Shown: positions 16,779 through 26,191, counted from the stretch's first letter. The stretch is 48,144 bases of DNA from JBBDIO01 sp040880365 (GCA_040880365.1 JBBDIO010000043.1:1-48144), one strand, 5' to 3'. The notes: generated by a model from the letters alone, not told the origin. Made by a program: numbers and translations.

Positions 16779-17225
16779 ATGGAACGCACATTTATTATTC
16801 TGAAACCCGATGCTGTGCAGCGCGGGCTGGTAGGGGAAATTATCGGTCGTTTTGAACGCCGCGGGCTGAAACTGGTCGCGCTGAAGATGATTCAGGTGAG
16901 CCGCGAGCTGGCCGAAGAACACTATGCCGTGCACCGCGAACGCCCGTTTTTCGGCGGTCTGATTGAATATATCACCAGCGCGCCGGTGGTGGCGTTGGTT
17001 TTGGAAGGCACCGGCGCGATTGGGGTCGTGCGCTCTATGGTCGGCGCCACGCGCCCTGCCGAAGCCGCGCCGGGCACCATCCGCGCCGATCTCGGTCTCG
17101 AAGTGGGCCGCAATCTGGTCCACGCCAGCGATGGATCCGACACGGCACAAAGCGAAATTGCGCTTTGGTTCGGCGAAGAACTCATCGGCTGGTCGCGCGC
17201 CAGCGATCCCTGGATCTACGAATAG
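16779..17225 (+). CDS. ndk: Nucleoside-diphosphate kinase
   Basis: A 148-residue enzyme of standard length that transfers the gamma-phosphate from ATP to other NDPs through a phosphohistidine. ERTFIILKPDAVQRGLVGEII is the usual start, GATRPAEAAPGTIRADLG follows, and NLVHASDGSDTAQSEIALWF contains the active-site His115. It should be cytoplasmic. GGGAG about 10 bp before ATG 16779 serves as ribosome binding site. The 84-bp gap after the TPR gene could hold its own promoter, which I could not define. Confidence 0.97.
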   Translation: MERTFIILKPDAVQRGLVGEIIGRFERRGLKLVALKMIQVSRELAEEHYAVHRERPFFGGLIEYITSAPVVALVLEGTGAIGVVRSMVGATRPAEAAPGTIRADLGLEVGRNLVHASDGSDTAQSEIALWFGEELIGWSRASDPWIYE

Positions 17226-17235
17226 ATAGCAGCAT

Positions 17236-18276
17236 TTGATTGGGCAATTCCTCGTGAGAGAGTTGCCATATCGAGACGCAACGCGAATGGCAAAATCGGC
17301 CGCGAAATGGGCCACAAAATGGGCTGATGACCCGGCATTGGCACGAATCGATTATCTGCTTGCCGAATTTCCCGGCTACACGGGGTCAGAAGCCGCCCTG
17401 CGCATACAAACGTTGGGCGGCTTCCGCGTTTGGCGGGCAGCAGACGCAGAAGTCGAAGGTGCGGATTGGGGTCGGGAAAAGGCGCTCCAACTGGTGCAAT
17501 TTCTGATCACTGTCGGGCGTCAATTTCTCCATAAAGAACAGATTATCGACCGCCTGTGGCCCGAATTGGACGCGGACAAAGGCGACCGGGATTTTAAGGT
17601 TGCCCTCAATTCGGCCAACAAGGCGCTGGACCCGGATCGCGAACCACGCAGCGAGCCGCGCTTTGTGCGTCGGCATAGGCTGGCCTATGGCCTGGATATG
17701 GATCAGATCTGGCTGGATAGTGAAGTGTTTGAACAGTTGATCGAGGCGGGCAATCTGGCCTATGACAAATCTCAGCATGGGGCAAAGCTCGCCGAACCCG
17801 CGCCCCAGGAATCTGCCTCAAAATCAAAAGATATAGAAAAACCGGCCAAGACAGGCAATGATGCGACAGCAGACAAGGAAACCGAGGAGTACTATCGGGC
17901 CATCGCCTGTTATGAAGAAGCCGTGCGCCTCTATCACGGTGATTTTTTGCCCGAACGCCGCTATGAAGATTGGACCAGCGCCATGCGCGAACGGGTGCAG
18001 GTATTGGCGCTGACCACCATGACCACACTGGCCGAATTGATCTTCACGACCAACTTGCTGGAAGCGTTGCGCCTGACGCAACGCGTGCTGACCATCGACC
18101 CCGTCTGGGAAGATGCCTATCGCGTGCAGATGCGCGCCTTTGCCGCCCAGGGCAATCGCCCCATGGCGTTGCGCACCTATGCGCGCTGTGTGGAAAATCT
18201 CAAAAAAGAATTTGGCGTGGATCCTCTGCCCGAAACCCAGACCCTTTACGAAGAAATACGGAAGGGTAAATTCTAG
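17236..18276 (+). CDS. SARP-like regulator with bacterial transcriptional activator domain (BTAD)
   Basis: A protein of up to 346 residues. Residues about 50-140 (ALRIQTLGGFRVWRAADAEV, then REKALQLVQFLITVGRQFLHKEQIIDRLWPE) form an OmpR/PhoB-type winged helix as in SARP regulators. Residues about 215-345 (AIACYEEAVRLYHGDFLPER, LAELIFTTNLLEALRLTQRVLTIDPVWEDAYRVQM, NLKKEFGVDPLPETQTLYEE) are the alpha-helical BTAD. A charged, Lys-rich linker separates them. There is no NACHT ATPase, so it is a minimal SARP, expected to bind direct repeats and activate transcription. The start is uncertain: TTG 17236 is 10 bp after ndk, while GTG 17254 and ATG 17287 are in frame and none has a strong Shine-Dalgarno. 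The stop codon lies in a 14-bp-period duplication. Confidence 0.85.
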   Translation: MIGQFLVRELPYRDATRMAKSAAKWATKWADDPALARIDYLLAEFPGYTGSEAALRIQTLGGFRVWRAADAEVEGADWGREKALQLVQFLITVGRQFLHKEQIIDRLWPELDADKGDRDFKVALNSANKALDPDREPRSEPRFVRRHRLAYGLDMDQIWLDSEVFEQLIEAGNLAYDKSQHGAKLAEPAPQESASKSKDIEKPAKTGNDATADKETEEYYRAIACYEEAVRLYHGDFLPERRYEDWTSAMRERVQVLALTTMTTLAELIFTTNLLEALRLTQRVLTIDPVWEDAYRVQMRAFAAQGNRPMALRTYARCVENLKKEFGVDPLPETQTLYEEIRKGKF

Positions 18277-18290
18277 GGGGTAAATTCTAG
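18264..18290 (+). repeat. Direct repeat containing the stop codon of the BTAD regulator
   Basis: GGGTAAATTCTAG occurs at 18264-18276 and again at 18278-18290 (period 14). The first copy ends with the stop codon TAG. A further pair, GCTGCAACC at 18301 and 18312, follows directly. Confidence 0.9.
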
Positions 18291-18343
18291 CTGCGTGCCC
18301 GCTGCAACCGTGCTGCAACCCCTCTGTAACTTTCCGCGCGTAT

Positions 18344-18368
18344 AAATCATCATATCATTTGATGATTT
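18344..18368. promoter_or_regulatory. Inverted repeat downstream of the BTAD regulator
   Basis: AAATCATCA (18344-18352) and TGATGATTT (18360-18368) are perfect complements around 7 nt. The stem is AT-rich and followed by only three T residues on the plus strand, so it could be a weak terminator or an operator. Confidence 0.4.
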
Positions 18369-18432
18369 CGCTCTCCAGGCAAATCACACCAAAAACCGCA
18401 TACGAGTTGCCCACACTGCTTTGATTTCAATG

Positions 18433-18458
18433 CACGTATGAATTCCACGTATGAATTC
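18433..18458 (+). repeat. Exact 13-bp tandem duplication upstream of the small protein gene
   Basis: CACGTATGAATTC is repeated without a break (18433-18445 and 18446-18458). It sits between the 10-bp inverted arms ACTGCTTTGA (18415-18424) and TCAAAGCAGT (18457-18466). A weak promoter-like pair, TTCCAC (18443) and TATAAA (18466) with 17-bp spacing, overlaps the second copy. Confidence 0.7.
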
Positions 18459-18493
18459 AAAGCAGTATAAATTCACAACAAGGTATACGAATC

Positions 18494-18802
18494 ATGGGAT
18501 CCCAATGTGACATTGCTTCGTTTGTGTTGCGCTTCAAGCAACAAGTCCGCCACGATGCCGACGGCGCGCCCCACGTCGAGTGGCGTGGACATATCCGCCA
18601 TGTACAACACGATGCCGAAATGTGTTTCACCGAATTACACGAGGCTATCGAATTTATGCAGGATGTGTTGGTGAGCTTCGGGCCTGCGCTGGCCTGTGCG
18701 GGCGGCACAGACGACGAACCAAACGCGGCGGCGGGCGCAGTTTCTATGCTTGCACAGGATAGTAACAAAAGCGGACAGCCCCCACTTACGCATATCAAAT
18801 AA
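18494..18802 (+). CDS. Small hypothetical protein, 102 residues
   Basis: The first ~60 residues have a coherent alpha/beta pattern (FVLRFKQQVRHD, HVEWRGHIRHVQHDAEMCFT, ELHEAIEFMQDVLVSFG) resembling short uncharacterised proteins found in several copies per genome in Chloroflexota. That resemblance is from memory of the pattern, not from a search. The C-terminal 35 residues are low in complexity and may be unstructured. There is no signal peptide or metal motif. ATG 18494 has only a weak AAGG about 11 bp upstream. The stop codon lies within a 13-bp direct repeat. Function unknown. Confidence 0.55.
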   Translation: MGSQCDIASFVLRFKQQVRHDADGAPHVEWRGHIRHVQHDAEMCFTELHEAIEFMQDVLVSFGPALACAGGTDDEPNAAAGAVSMLAQDSNKSGQPPLTHIK

Positions 18803-18819
18803 TACCCATATCAAATAAT
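18791..18819 (+). repeat. Direct repeat containing the stop codon of the 102-residue protein
   Basis: CATATCAAATAAT occurs at 18791-18803 and 18807-18819 (period 16). TAA at 18800-18802 in the first copy is the stop codon. Confidence 0.9.
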
Positions 18820-18970
18820 CGGTAATCAGCATCCGGCTGTTTTCTCGATTCCGGTGAATCGCGTCCTGTTCCGGCTTGCCCCGTGTCCTGGGAGCGAGGC
18901 GCATTTGAGACATATTTGAGGCATATTCGGCGCGCCGTGGGGTAACAGGCTATGTGTAATGCTGCCCGGC

Positions 18971-18998
18971 ACGGTGCGAGTCACACGGTGCGAGTCAC
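18971..18998 (+). repeat. Exact 14-bp tandem duplication
   Basis: ACGGTGCGAGTCAC is repeated head to tail (18971-18984 and 18985-18998) in the intergenic region before acs, with a partial third copy. Confidence 0.9.
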
Positions 18999-19043
18999 AC
19001 GGCATGTGATCGGGCGTGCCTACCTCGCTTCTCCCCTCCAAGC

Positions 19044-19073
19044 TTGACCATCCGCGAGATCGTAAACTACAAT
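19044..19073 (+). promoter_or_regulatory. Promoter candidate for acs
   Basis: TTGACC (19044-19049) and TACAAT (19068-19073) are 18 bp apart. Transcription would start near 19080, giving a leader of about 240 nt before the acs ATG. Confidence 0.5.
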
Positions 19074-19318
19074 AGACAGCTATAGAAACGGGCGGATTGC
19101 GCGCGCATATTATTATTATATCGCCGCGCGGCAGACTCGGCCCATCTCGATCAAAATCAGTTATACAGAACCGGCATAAAAAGCCGGCAAACAAAGTCGG
19201 TGTTCCACAGGCGACGGCCCCAGGCATGTGTCGCCGGAACCCATTTTTCCTCGAACCAATCCAACGCAGTCATACCCATATGCGCAATGCGCGCCATTGC
19301 GCCCAGGAGGAACGCGAG

Positions 19319-21241
<1,923 letters not shown>

Positions 21242-21247
21242 ATCGTT

Positions 21248-21288
21248 TACAACTGCGCCCCTCTCGAACGGAGAGGGGCGCAGTTGTA
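21248..21288 (+). terminator. Perfect 18-bp hairpin between acs and aceB
   Basis: The 18 bases at 21248-21265 are exactly complementary to 21271-21288 around a 5-nt loop (GAACG). There is no T tract, so it may be a factor-dependent terminator, an mRNA-stabilising 3' end or an attenuator that sets the acs-to-aceB ratio. Confidence 0.6.
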
Positions 21289-21364
21289 GAGATACCCGGC
21301 CCCGTTTAACCAATGGGCGACTGCCGCGGCGCAAAAATTCATAAACATACAAAGGGGTATAAAA

Positions 21365-22948
21365 ATGGCACAATCTACACCCGAAGGGGTTGAAATTCGC
21401 GGGGAAATTGCACCCGCGGTGGAAGAAGTGCTCACCGCCGACGCGCTGGCCTTTTTGGCCGGTCTGCATCGGGAATTCGACGCGCGGCGCAAGGCTCTGC
21501 TGGCGGCGCGCACCGAACGCCAGGCCGCCTTGGATGCCGGAAAGATGCCCGGCTTTTTGGCCGAAACCGAAGCCGTCCGCAACGGTGAATGGCAGGTTGC
21601 GCCCGCCCCCGCCGATCTCAACGACCGCCGCGTCGAAATCACCGGGCCGACCGAACGCAAGATGATGATCAACGCGCTCAATTCGGGCGCCAAGGTCTTT
21701 ATGGCCGATTTTGAAGACGCGCTCTCGCCCACCTGGGAAAATGTGATTCACGGACAGATCAATTGCAGCGATTCCGTGCGCCGCACCATCAGCTTTCAGA
21801 ATCCCGATGGCCGTACCTATACGCTCAACGATGCGACCGCGACGCTGGTCATCCGTCCGCGCGGCTGGCATCTGGTCGAAAAGCACATCTGGGTCGATGG
21901 CGAGCCTATCTCCGGCAGCCTGGTGGATTTCGGCCTCTACATGTTCCGCAATGCCAAAGAATTGCTGGCGCGCGGCAGCGGCCCCTATTTCTATCTGCCC
22001 AAGCTGGAAAGCCACCTGGAAGCCCGCCTGTGGAACGATGTGTTCGTCTACACCCAGGATGCGGTGGGCGTGCCCCAGGGCAGTGTGCGCGCGACGGTGC
22101 TCATCGAAACGATTCTGGCCGCGCTGGAGATGGAAGAGATTCTCTACGAGATTCGCGACCACGCCGCGGGGCTGAATGCCGGACGCTGGGACTACATCTT
22201 CAGCGCGATTAAGAAATTCGCCAAGCGTCCCGACCTGATCCTGCCCGACCGTGGACAGGTGACCATGACGGTGCCATTCATGCGCGCCTATACCGAGCTG
22301 TTGGTGCACACCTGTCACAAGCGCGGCGCACACGCGATTGGCGGCATGGCAGCCTTCATCCCCAACCGGCGCGACCCCGAAGTGACCGAAAATGCGCTGG
22401 CGAAGGTGCACGAGGACAAGACCCGCGAATCTGCCGACGGCGCAGATGGCACCTGGGTAGCCCATCCCGATTTGGTGGAGCCGGTGTTGGAGATTTTCAA
22501 CGCCGCGCTGGGCGACCGTCCCAACCAAAAGGACAAGCTGCGCGCGGATGTGCGCGTCTCTGCGCAAGAGATTCTGGCCGTAGGCGTGCCCGGCGGCAAA
22601 ATCACCGAAGACGGGCTGCGCATGAACATCAGCGTGGGCCTGCAATATATGAACGCCTGGCTCAACGGCAACGGCGCGGCAGCCATCAACAACCTCATGG
22701 AAGACGCGGCCACCGCCGAAATCTCCCGTTCGCAGATCTGGCAATGGATTCGCCACGGGGCCAAACTGGACGACGGACGCCCCGTGACCGCCGAACTCTA
22801 TGAGCAGGTGCGCACCGAGGAATTGCAGAAACTGGTCGCCACCGGCGCCAGCCGCTTTGAAGAATCTGCCGACCTGCTGGACAAGCTGATTCTCAACGAG
22901 GAGTTCATCGACTTCCTCACCTATCCGGCGTATGAATTGCTGGACTGA
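21365..22948 (+). CDS. aceB: Malate synthase A
   Basis: A 527-residue enzyme of the usual length for the A isoform. It condenses glyoxylate with acetyl-CoA to malate. TGPTERKMMINALNSGAKVF then MADFEDALSP, then VIRPRGWHLVEKH, LNAGRWDYIFSAIKKF, TVPFMRAYTELLVHTCHKRG, HAIGGMAAFIPNR and NLMEDAATAEISRSQIWQW are all isoform-A signatures. The last contains the catalytic Asp (in MEDAATAEI), and the RGWH arginine is the likely enolate-stabilising residue. GGGG about 10 bp before ATG 21365 could bind the ribosome. It lies between acs and a thiolase on the same strand. No isocitrate lyase is in the window, so the glyoxylate source is unknown here; glycolate, glycine or an ethylmalonyl-CoA-type route are possible. 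Confidence 0.95.
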   Translation: MAQSTPEGVEIRGEIAPAVEEVLTADALAFLAGLHREFDARRKALLAARTERQAALDAGKMPGFLAETEAVRNGEWQVAPAPADLNDRRVEITGPTERKMMINALNSGAKVFMADFEDALSPTWENVIHGQINCSDSVRRTISFQNPDGRTYTLNDATATLVIRPRGWHLVEKHIWVDGEPISGSLVDFGLYMFRNAKELLARGSGPYFYLPKLESHLEARLWNDVFVYTQDAVGVPQGSVRATVLIETILAALEMEEILYEIRDHAAGLNAGRWDYIFSAIKKFAKRPDLILPDRGQVTMTVPFMRAYTELLVHTCHKRGAHAIGGMAAFIPNRRDPEVTENALAKVHEDKTRESADGADGTWVAHPDLVEPVLEIFNAALGDRPNQKDKLRADVRVSAQEILAVGVPGGKITEDGLRMNISVGLQYMNAWLNGNGAAAINNLMEDAATAEISRSQIWQWIRHGAKLDDGRPVTAELYEQVRTEELQKLVATGASRFEESADLLDKLILNEEFIDFLTYPAYELLD

Positions 22949-22984
22949 AATACGCCGCGTATCTGGCTTTAGGAAACAAGGATT

Positions 22985-24175
22985 ATGACTGACACGTATA
23001 TCGTCTCTGCCGTGCGTTCGCCCATCGGCAAATTTGGCGGCACGCTGGTAGATGTTTCGCCGGTGGATTTGGCCGCCCATGTGATGCAACATGCGCTGGA
23101 CCGCGCGGGCGTATCGGGCGACGCGCTGGATCTCTATATCCTGGGCAATATTCTGAAACACGGGCACGGCCAGCTCTTGCCGCGCCATGCCGCCATCCGC
23201 GCCGGAATTCCCGAAACGGTAGACGGGTATGCTGTGGATATGCTCTGTTCTTCGGGCATGATGGCGGCACTCAACGGCGCAATGGCAATCCGCGCCGGAG
23301 AGGCCGATGTGGTGCTGGTGGGCGGCGTGGAGTCTATGTCACAGGCGGGGTTCATGCTCAGCCACCGGGCGCGCTGGGGCTATAAGTTTTTGCAAGGCGC
23401 GCCCGAAGGGCTGGCCGATGTGCTGTTGGAAGACGGCCTGCGCGACCCTATGACCGGGGAGCTGATGGGCGAGGAAACCGAACGGTTGGCGCAAACCCAC
23501 GGCGTTACCCGCGCCGAGTTGGACGAGGTGGCGCTGCTTTCGCATACCCGCGCCGCGGCTGCGGCCAGCCAGGGCAAAACCCAGCCCGAACTCGCCGCGC
23601 TCGACGTGCGTCAACGGCGCAATGTAATCCAGTTTGCCCAGGACGAGGGCATCCGCCCCGACACCACTACCGAGAGTCTGGGCAAGTTGCGCCCCGCGTT
23701 TGCCGATGACGGTGTGCTGACTGCGGGCAATGCCAGCCAGCTTTCCGACGGCGCGGCCGCGCTGATTCTCGCCAGCAAGGCCGGCGTGGAACGCTATGGG
23801 CTGAAGCCGGTGGCGCGTCTGATAGGGGGCGCGTGGGCCGCGGTGGAACCGTGGCGCTTTGTCGAAGCGCCCATCCCCGCGATCCAGAAACTGCTAAAAA
23901 AAACCGGACTGGGGCTGGAAGATTTTGATCTATTTGAGAACAATGAGGCATTTGCGCTGAACAATGTGCTGTTGCGCCGGGCGCTGGAGATTTCCTACGA
24001 CAAGATCAACATCTACGGCGGCGCGATTGCGCTGGGGCACCCCATCGGCGCATCGGGGGCGCGCATCATGGTCACCCTGCTCAATGCGCTGCAACAAGAG
24101 GGCAAACAACGGGGCATCGCCACGCTCTGCCACGGCACCGGCGGCGGCACCGCGGCGGGCGTGGAATTGCTATAA
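22985..24175 (+). CDS. Thiolase family protein (acetyl-CoA C-acetyltransferase type)
   Basis: A 396-residue protein starting YIVSAVRSPIGKFGGTL, the standard thiolase opening. VDMLCSSGMMAALNGA holds the nucleophilic Cys88. GGVESMSQAGFML, NASQLSDGAAALILAS, NNEAFALN and ALGHPIGASGARI (His352) follow in order. The last catalytic block reads LCHGTGGGTAAG with Cys382; most biosynthetic thiolases have C-x-G-G-G-Q-G here, so the CHGTGGG form is a variant. It should make or split acetoacetyl-CoA in the cytoplasm. AAGGA sits 6 bp before ATG 22985, and the gene starts 36 bp after aceB, so they probably share a transcript. The stop codon lies in a direct repeat and a hairpin terminator follows. Confidence 0.93.
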   Translation: MTDTYIVSAVRSPIGKFGGTLVDVSPVDLAAHVMQHALDRAGVSGDALDLYILGNILKHGHGQLLPRHAAIRAGIPETVDGYAVDMLCSSGMMAALNGAMAIRAGEADVVLVGGVESMSQAGFMLSHRARWGYKFLQGAPEGLADVLLEDGLRDPMTGELMGEETERLAQTHGVTRAELDEVALLSHTRAAAAASQGKTQPELAALDVRQRRNVIQFAQDEGIRPDTTTESLGKLRPAFADDGVLTAGNASQLSDGAAALILASKAGVERYGLKPVARLIGGAWAAVEPWRFVEAPIPAIQKLLKKTGLGLEDFDLFENNEAFALNNVLLRRALEISYDKINIYGGAIALGHPIGASGARIMVTLLNALQQEGKQRGIATLCHGTGGGTAAGVELL

Positions 24176-24189
24176 GTAGAATTGCTATA
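24164..24189 (+). repeat. Direct repeat containing the thiolase stop codon
   Basis: GAATTGCTATA occurs at 24164-24174 and 24179-24189 (period 15). The stop TAA at 24173-24175 straddles the end of the first copy. Confidence 0.88.
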
Positions 24190-24204
24190 GGCGGAGACGC
24201 GTAC

Positions 24205-24239
24205 TATCTTCCCGGAAGCGACAAACTTCCGGGAAGATA
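24205..24239. terminator. Hairpin terminator between convergent thiolase and rsfS
   Basis: TATCTTCCCGGAAG (24205-24218) pairs perfectly with CTTCCGGGAAGATA (24226-24239) around a 7-nt loop. It lies between the ends of convergent genes and could act in both directions. T tracts are weak. Confidence 0.7.
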
Positions 24240-24244
24240 AACTC

Positions 24245-24280
24245 TATATAACCTTTACCACTTTATATAACCTTCACCAC
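24245..24280. repeat. Direct repeat overlapping the rsfS stop codon
   Basis: TATATAACCTTTACCAC (24245-24261) recurs as TATATAACCTTCACCAC (24264-24280) with one change, period 19. The rsfS stop (24263-24265) falls at the start of the second copy. Confidence 0.88.
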
Positions 24281-24613
24281 CACATTCGCCTTGCTCCACA
24301 GCTCTTCCAGGCTGTAGTGGTGGCGCATTTCTTCGGTAAAAAGATGGACAATCACATCTCCATAGTCCAATAGCGCCCACCCGGCGCCATCCTCCACGCC
24401 TTCGATCCCCAACGGGCGCAGATTTTGCTCTACGCGCAGTTTGCCCAGAATTTCTTCTTCAATGGCATGGGCCTGACGTTCATTGTCTATGGTTGCGATG
24501 ACAAAATAATCGGCAATCGACGTTTGTTCATGGACGTCCAGCAAAACGATATCAGTCGCCTGCTTTTCTTCGACCATGTCCACAATTTTGCGAGCCAGAG
24601 TGCTGCTATCCAG
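24263..24613 (-). CDS. rsfS: Ribosomal silencing factor RsfS (Iojap family), probable CTG start
   Basis: RsfS binds ribosomal protein uL14 (L14) and blocks subunit joining when nutrients are short. The core LARKIVDMVEEKQATDIVLL, then SIADYFVIATIDNERQAHAI, GAGWALLDYGDVIVHLF and RHHYSLEELW, is the complete Iojap/DUF143 domain. The start needs comment. In-frame ATGs at 24634 and further upstream lack a ribosome binding site. A perfect AGGAGG (24625-24620) lies 6 bp before CTG 24613, and starting there gives 116 residues beginning directly at the domain, as in other bacteria. If the upstream ATG were used, that AGGAGG would be read as two AGG codons, rare in this GC-rich sequence. I therefore favour CTG. 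The gene converges with the thiolase, and its stop lies in a 19-bp-period repeat. Confidence 0.88.
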   Translation of the reverse strand: MDSSTLARKIVDMVEEKQATDIVLLDVHEQTSIADYFVIATIDNERQAHAIEEEILGKLRVEQNLRPLGIEGVEDGAGWALLDYGDVIVHLFTEEMRHHYSLEELWSKANVVVKVI

Positions 24614-24747
24614 AAAATACCTCCTAGTGGGCATATATTCCAGCCAACGCCGGAATACGCATAAAAAAGTCGCGCCTGCGACACTCACAGGCATCTGCAT
24701 CTACTATATCCACATCTGATATATAGAACTTATCCAACTGCCGCCAT

Positions 24748-24797
24748 GTTCCCGCATCACGTTCCCGCATCACGTTCCCGCATCACGTTCCCGCATC
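24748..24797. repeat. 13-bp unit in 3.8 tandem copies across a stop codon
   Basis: GTTCCCGCATCAC starts at 24748, 24761 and 24774, with a partial fourth copy at 24787-24797. The stop codon of the DfsB-like gene (24783-24785) lies inside the third copy, so the last codons of the gene are the oldest or founding unit. Confidence 0.92.
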
Positions 24798-25295
24798 CGC
24801 GATGGCCCGGTGCAACCAGGGTTCTCGATGTTCGGCATGATGCTCATACGAAGCCGTCAACACCAACGCCAGCGGATGGCCCTCGAGCCAGGCATATCTG
24901 CCCGGTTGCAAAAGATCCGCCTCGGGAATCGAGTCGGCCAACTCCAGAAAGCGGAGAAAGCCCAGCCGCCAATCGGCATATACATCCGTCCACGGGCGGT
25001 CGCCATATGTTTCACGAATCCACGCGTTGATGGCGTCCGTATGGGGATGATGGTCGGGCGTCAGCGTGGCGGACCACGCGGGAAACGCTGGCTCCCTATC
25101 GGCCTGCACCGCTTCCAGACGGGCCAGCGAGCGTTGCTGCCACGCCCATAGATGCGCCACCACGTCTTTGATCGATGCGCCGCCCGGCCCGCCCGCGACG
25201 CTTGCGTGTGCGGTATGCAGACTGCGCAGGAGACCTTCCCACCGCTGGAATTCCTCGTGCAACCGATCCAGAATAACGCGTTTTCGCTCAGGCAT
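24783..25295 (-). CDS. ClbS/DfsB-family four-helix-bundle protein
   Basis: A 170-residue protein. The opening KRVILDRLHEEFQRWEGLL, the VVAHLWAWQQRSLARLEA helix and the C-terminal LALVLTASYEHHAEHREPWL, with repeated Trp, match the ClbS/DfsB branch of the DinB-like four-helix fold. DPHHPHTDAINAWIRETYGDR lies in the middle. Known relatives are the colibactin-resistance protein ClbS and DfsB proteins; many members are uncharacterised. No membrane segment is present. The stop codon is inside a 13-bp tandem array. An extended -10 promoter lies 24 bp before ATG 25295 and an AGGGG site follows it, so it appears to be transcribed alone. Confidence 0.82.
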   Translation of the reverse strand: MPERKRVILDRLHEEFQRWEGLLRSLHTAHASVAGGPGGASIKDVVAHLWAWQQRSLARLEAVQADREPAFPAWSATLTPDHHPHTDAINAWIRETYGDRPWTDVYADWRLGFLRFLELADSIPEADLLQPGRYAWLEGHPLALVLTASYEHHAEHREPWLHRAIADAGT

Positions 25296-25318
25296 GATTT
25301 TTCACCCCTAATACGGCA

Positions 25319-25327
25319 ATTATACCA
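25319..25327 (-). promoter_or_regulatory. Extended -10 promoter of the DfsB-like gene
   Basis: On the minus strand TGGTATAAT (25327-25319) is an extended -10 box, with TATAAT at 25324-25319. No clear -35 lies at 17 bp, as is usual for the extended type. The predicted leader is about 17 nt and contains AGGGG before ATG 25295. Confidence 0.6.
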
Positions 25328-25405
25328 GTCTAGCACAAGTCGAGGTCGCTCTCAACCGGCGCGACTCCTCCGATTATTAGACTTTTGTATGTATACGCGC
25401 CCGGG

Positions 25406-26191
25406 CTAGCGAAACGCGTCCATGTGTGCGGGGCGCTGGATGGTCTGCGCGGGGGCATGGGGCAGATGCGCCGGGGGCGTGAAGCCACGCACCACCACCA
25501 CCGGACGCCCTTCGCCGCCTTGTCCCATAAGCAACGCCGCCGCCGCGGCCAGTTCATCGGCAATACATTCTTCGCTGACCGCCAGTTCATAGCCAAACAG
25601 ATCGTGCTGTCCCCGTTGATCCCACAGCGGCGGCATTCCTGCGCAGCCAATACAGACGCCCACCGTGCCCACGCGCCAGGCGCGCCCGTGGCTATCGGTG
25701 ATCAACACGGCTGGGGCCGCAGTGGGGGCCGCGGCGGGGGCGACGCCGGTCAATTCCGCTATCCGGGCGCGGATGCGGGCCGCACTGGCGTCGCTGTCCA
25801 CGGGCAAGAGCGTGAGCCATTCGCCATCATCATCGGGCGCGACATTGCTGCGATCCACGCCCGCGTTGGCGCAGATCCAGCCTGCTTTCTGTTCTACCAC
25901 CAACAGCCCGCGCCGGGCGCGGATAATTGTATTGCTGTCGTCCAATACCACCTGGGTCACGCGCGGATCCTTGCCCGTGGTCGCGGCGATTTCGTGCGCC
26001 GCCGAGGTCGGCGTCACATCCTGGAGCCGCACCAGCCGCCCTTCGGCCTTGCTCACCACTTTCTGGGCAATGACCACAATATCATCGGCGCGCAGGGTTG
26101 CGCCGTGCGCGGTCAACTGCTCTACCAGCAGCGCGGCAATGTCGTCGCCCGGCTGCACCAAGGGCATGCCCGGCACCGCAAACAGGGACAT
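25406..26191 (-). CDS. cofE: Coenzyme F420-0:L-glutamate ligase (CofE)
   Basis: A protein of 261 residues from ATG 26191. CofE adds the first gamma-linked glutamates to F420-0 with GTP. FAVPGMPLVQPGDDIAALLV is the family opening. ADDIVVIAQKVVSKAEGRLV follows with the conserved Lys-Ala-Glu-Gly, then DPRVTQVVLDDSNTIIRARR, AGWICANAGVDRSNVAPDDD, DSHGRAWRVGTVGVCIGCAG and DLFGYELAVSEECIADELAA. The length is normal for the enzyme. The frame stays open for 39 bp upstream through SGLPSGLPSTLPS repeats until the assembly gap, so an earlier start cannot be excluded. There is no other F420 gene in the window; the rest of the pathway may lie across the gap. The product should be cytoplasmic. Confidence 0.92.
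   Translation of the reverse strand: MSLFAVPGMPLVQPGDDIAALLVEQLTAHGATLRADDIVVIAQKVVSKAEGRLVRLQDVTPTSAAHEIAATTGKDPRVTQVVLDDSNTIIRARRGLLVVEQKAGWICANAGVDRSNVAPDDDGEWLTLLPVDSDASAARIRARIAELTGVAPAAAPTAAPAVLITDSHGRAWRVGTVGVCIGCAGMPPLWDQRGQHDLFGYELAVSEECIADELAAAAALLMGQGGEGRPVVVVRGFTPPAHLPHAPAQTIQRPAHMDAFR

Larger units (their letters stand above)
18803..19318. other. Intergenic region upstream of acs
   Basis: This 516-bp region contains an exact 14-bp tandem duplication (18971-18998) and a promoter candidate at 19044-19073. The frame of acs stays open back to 19097, but the extra residues look non-coding and the perfect Shine-Dalgarno sits at 19305-19310, so the region from about 19080 is best read as a 240-nt leader. 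Confidence 0.5.

Noticed and set aside
14505..17315. 936-codon open frame on the minus strand
   Set aside because: It spans the opposite strand of the HDAC-like, TPR and ndk genes, all of which have clear conserved motifs. The antisense product has no coherent domain.
19097..19318. N-terminal extension of acs
   Set aside because: The frame is open but the residues do not resemble Acs. A promoter-like site lies upstream at 19044-19073, and the perfect AGGAGG is at 19305-19310, fixing the start at 19319.
24748..24797. CRISPR-like direct repeats
   Set aside because: Units are 13 bp and directly adjacent without spacers, so this is a simple tandem array. The other repeat sets in the window also lack spacers.
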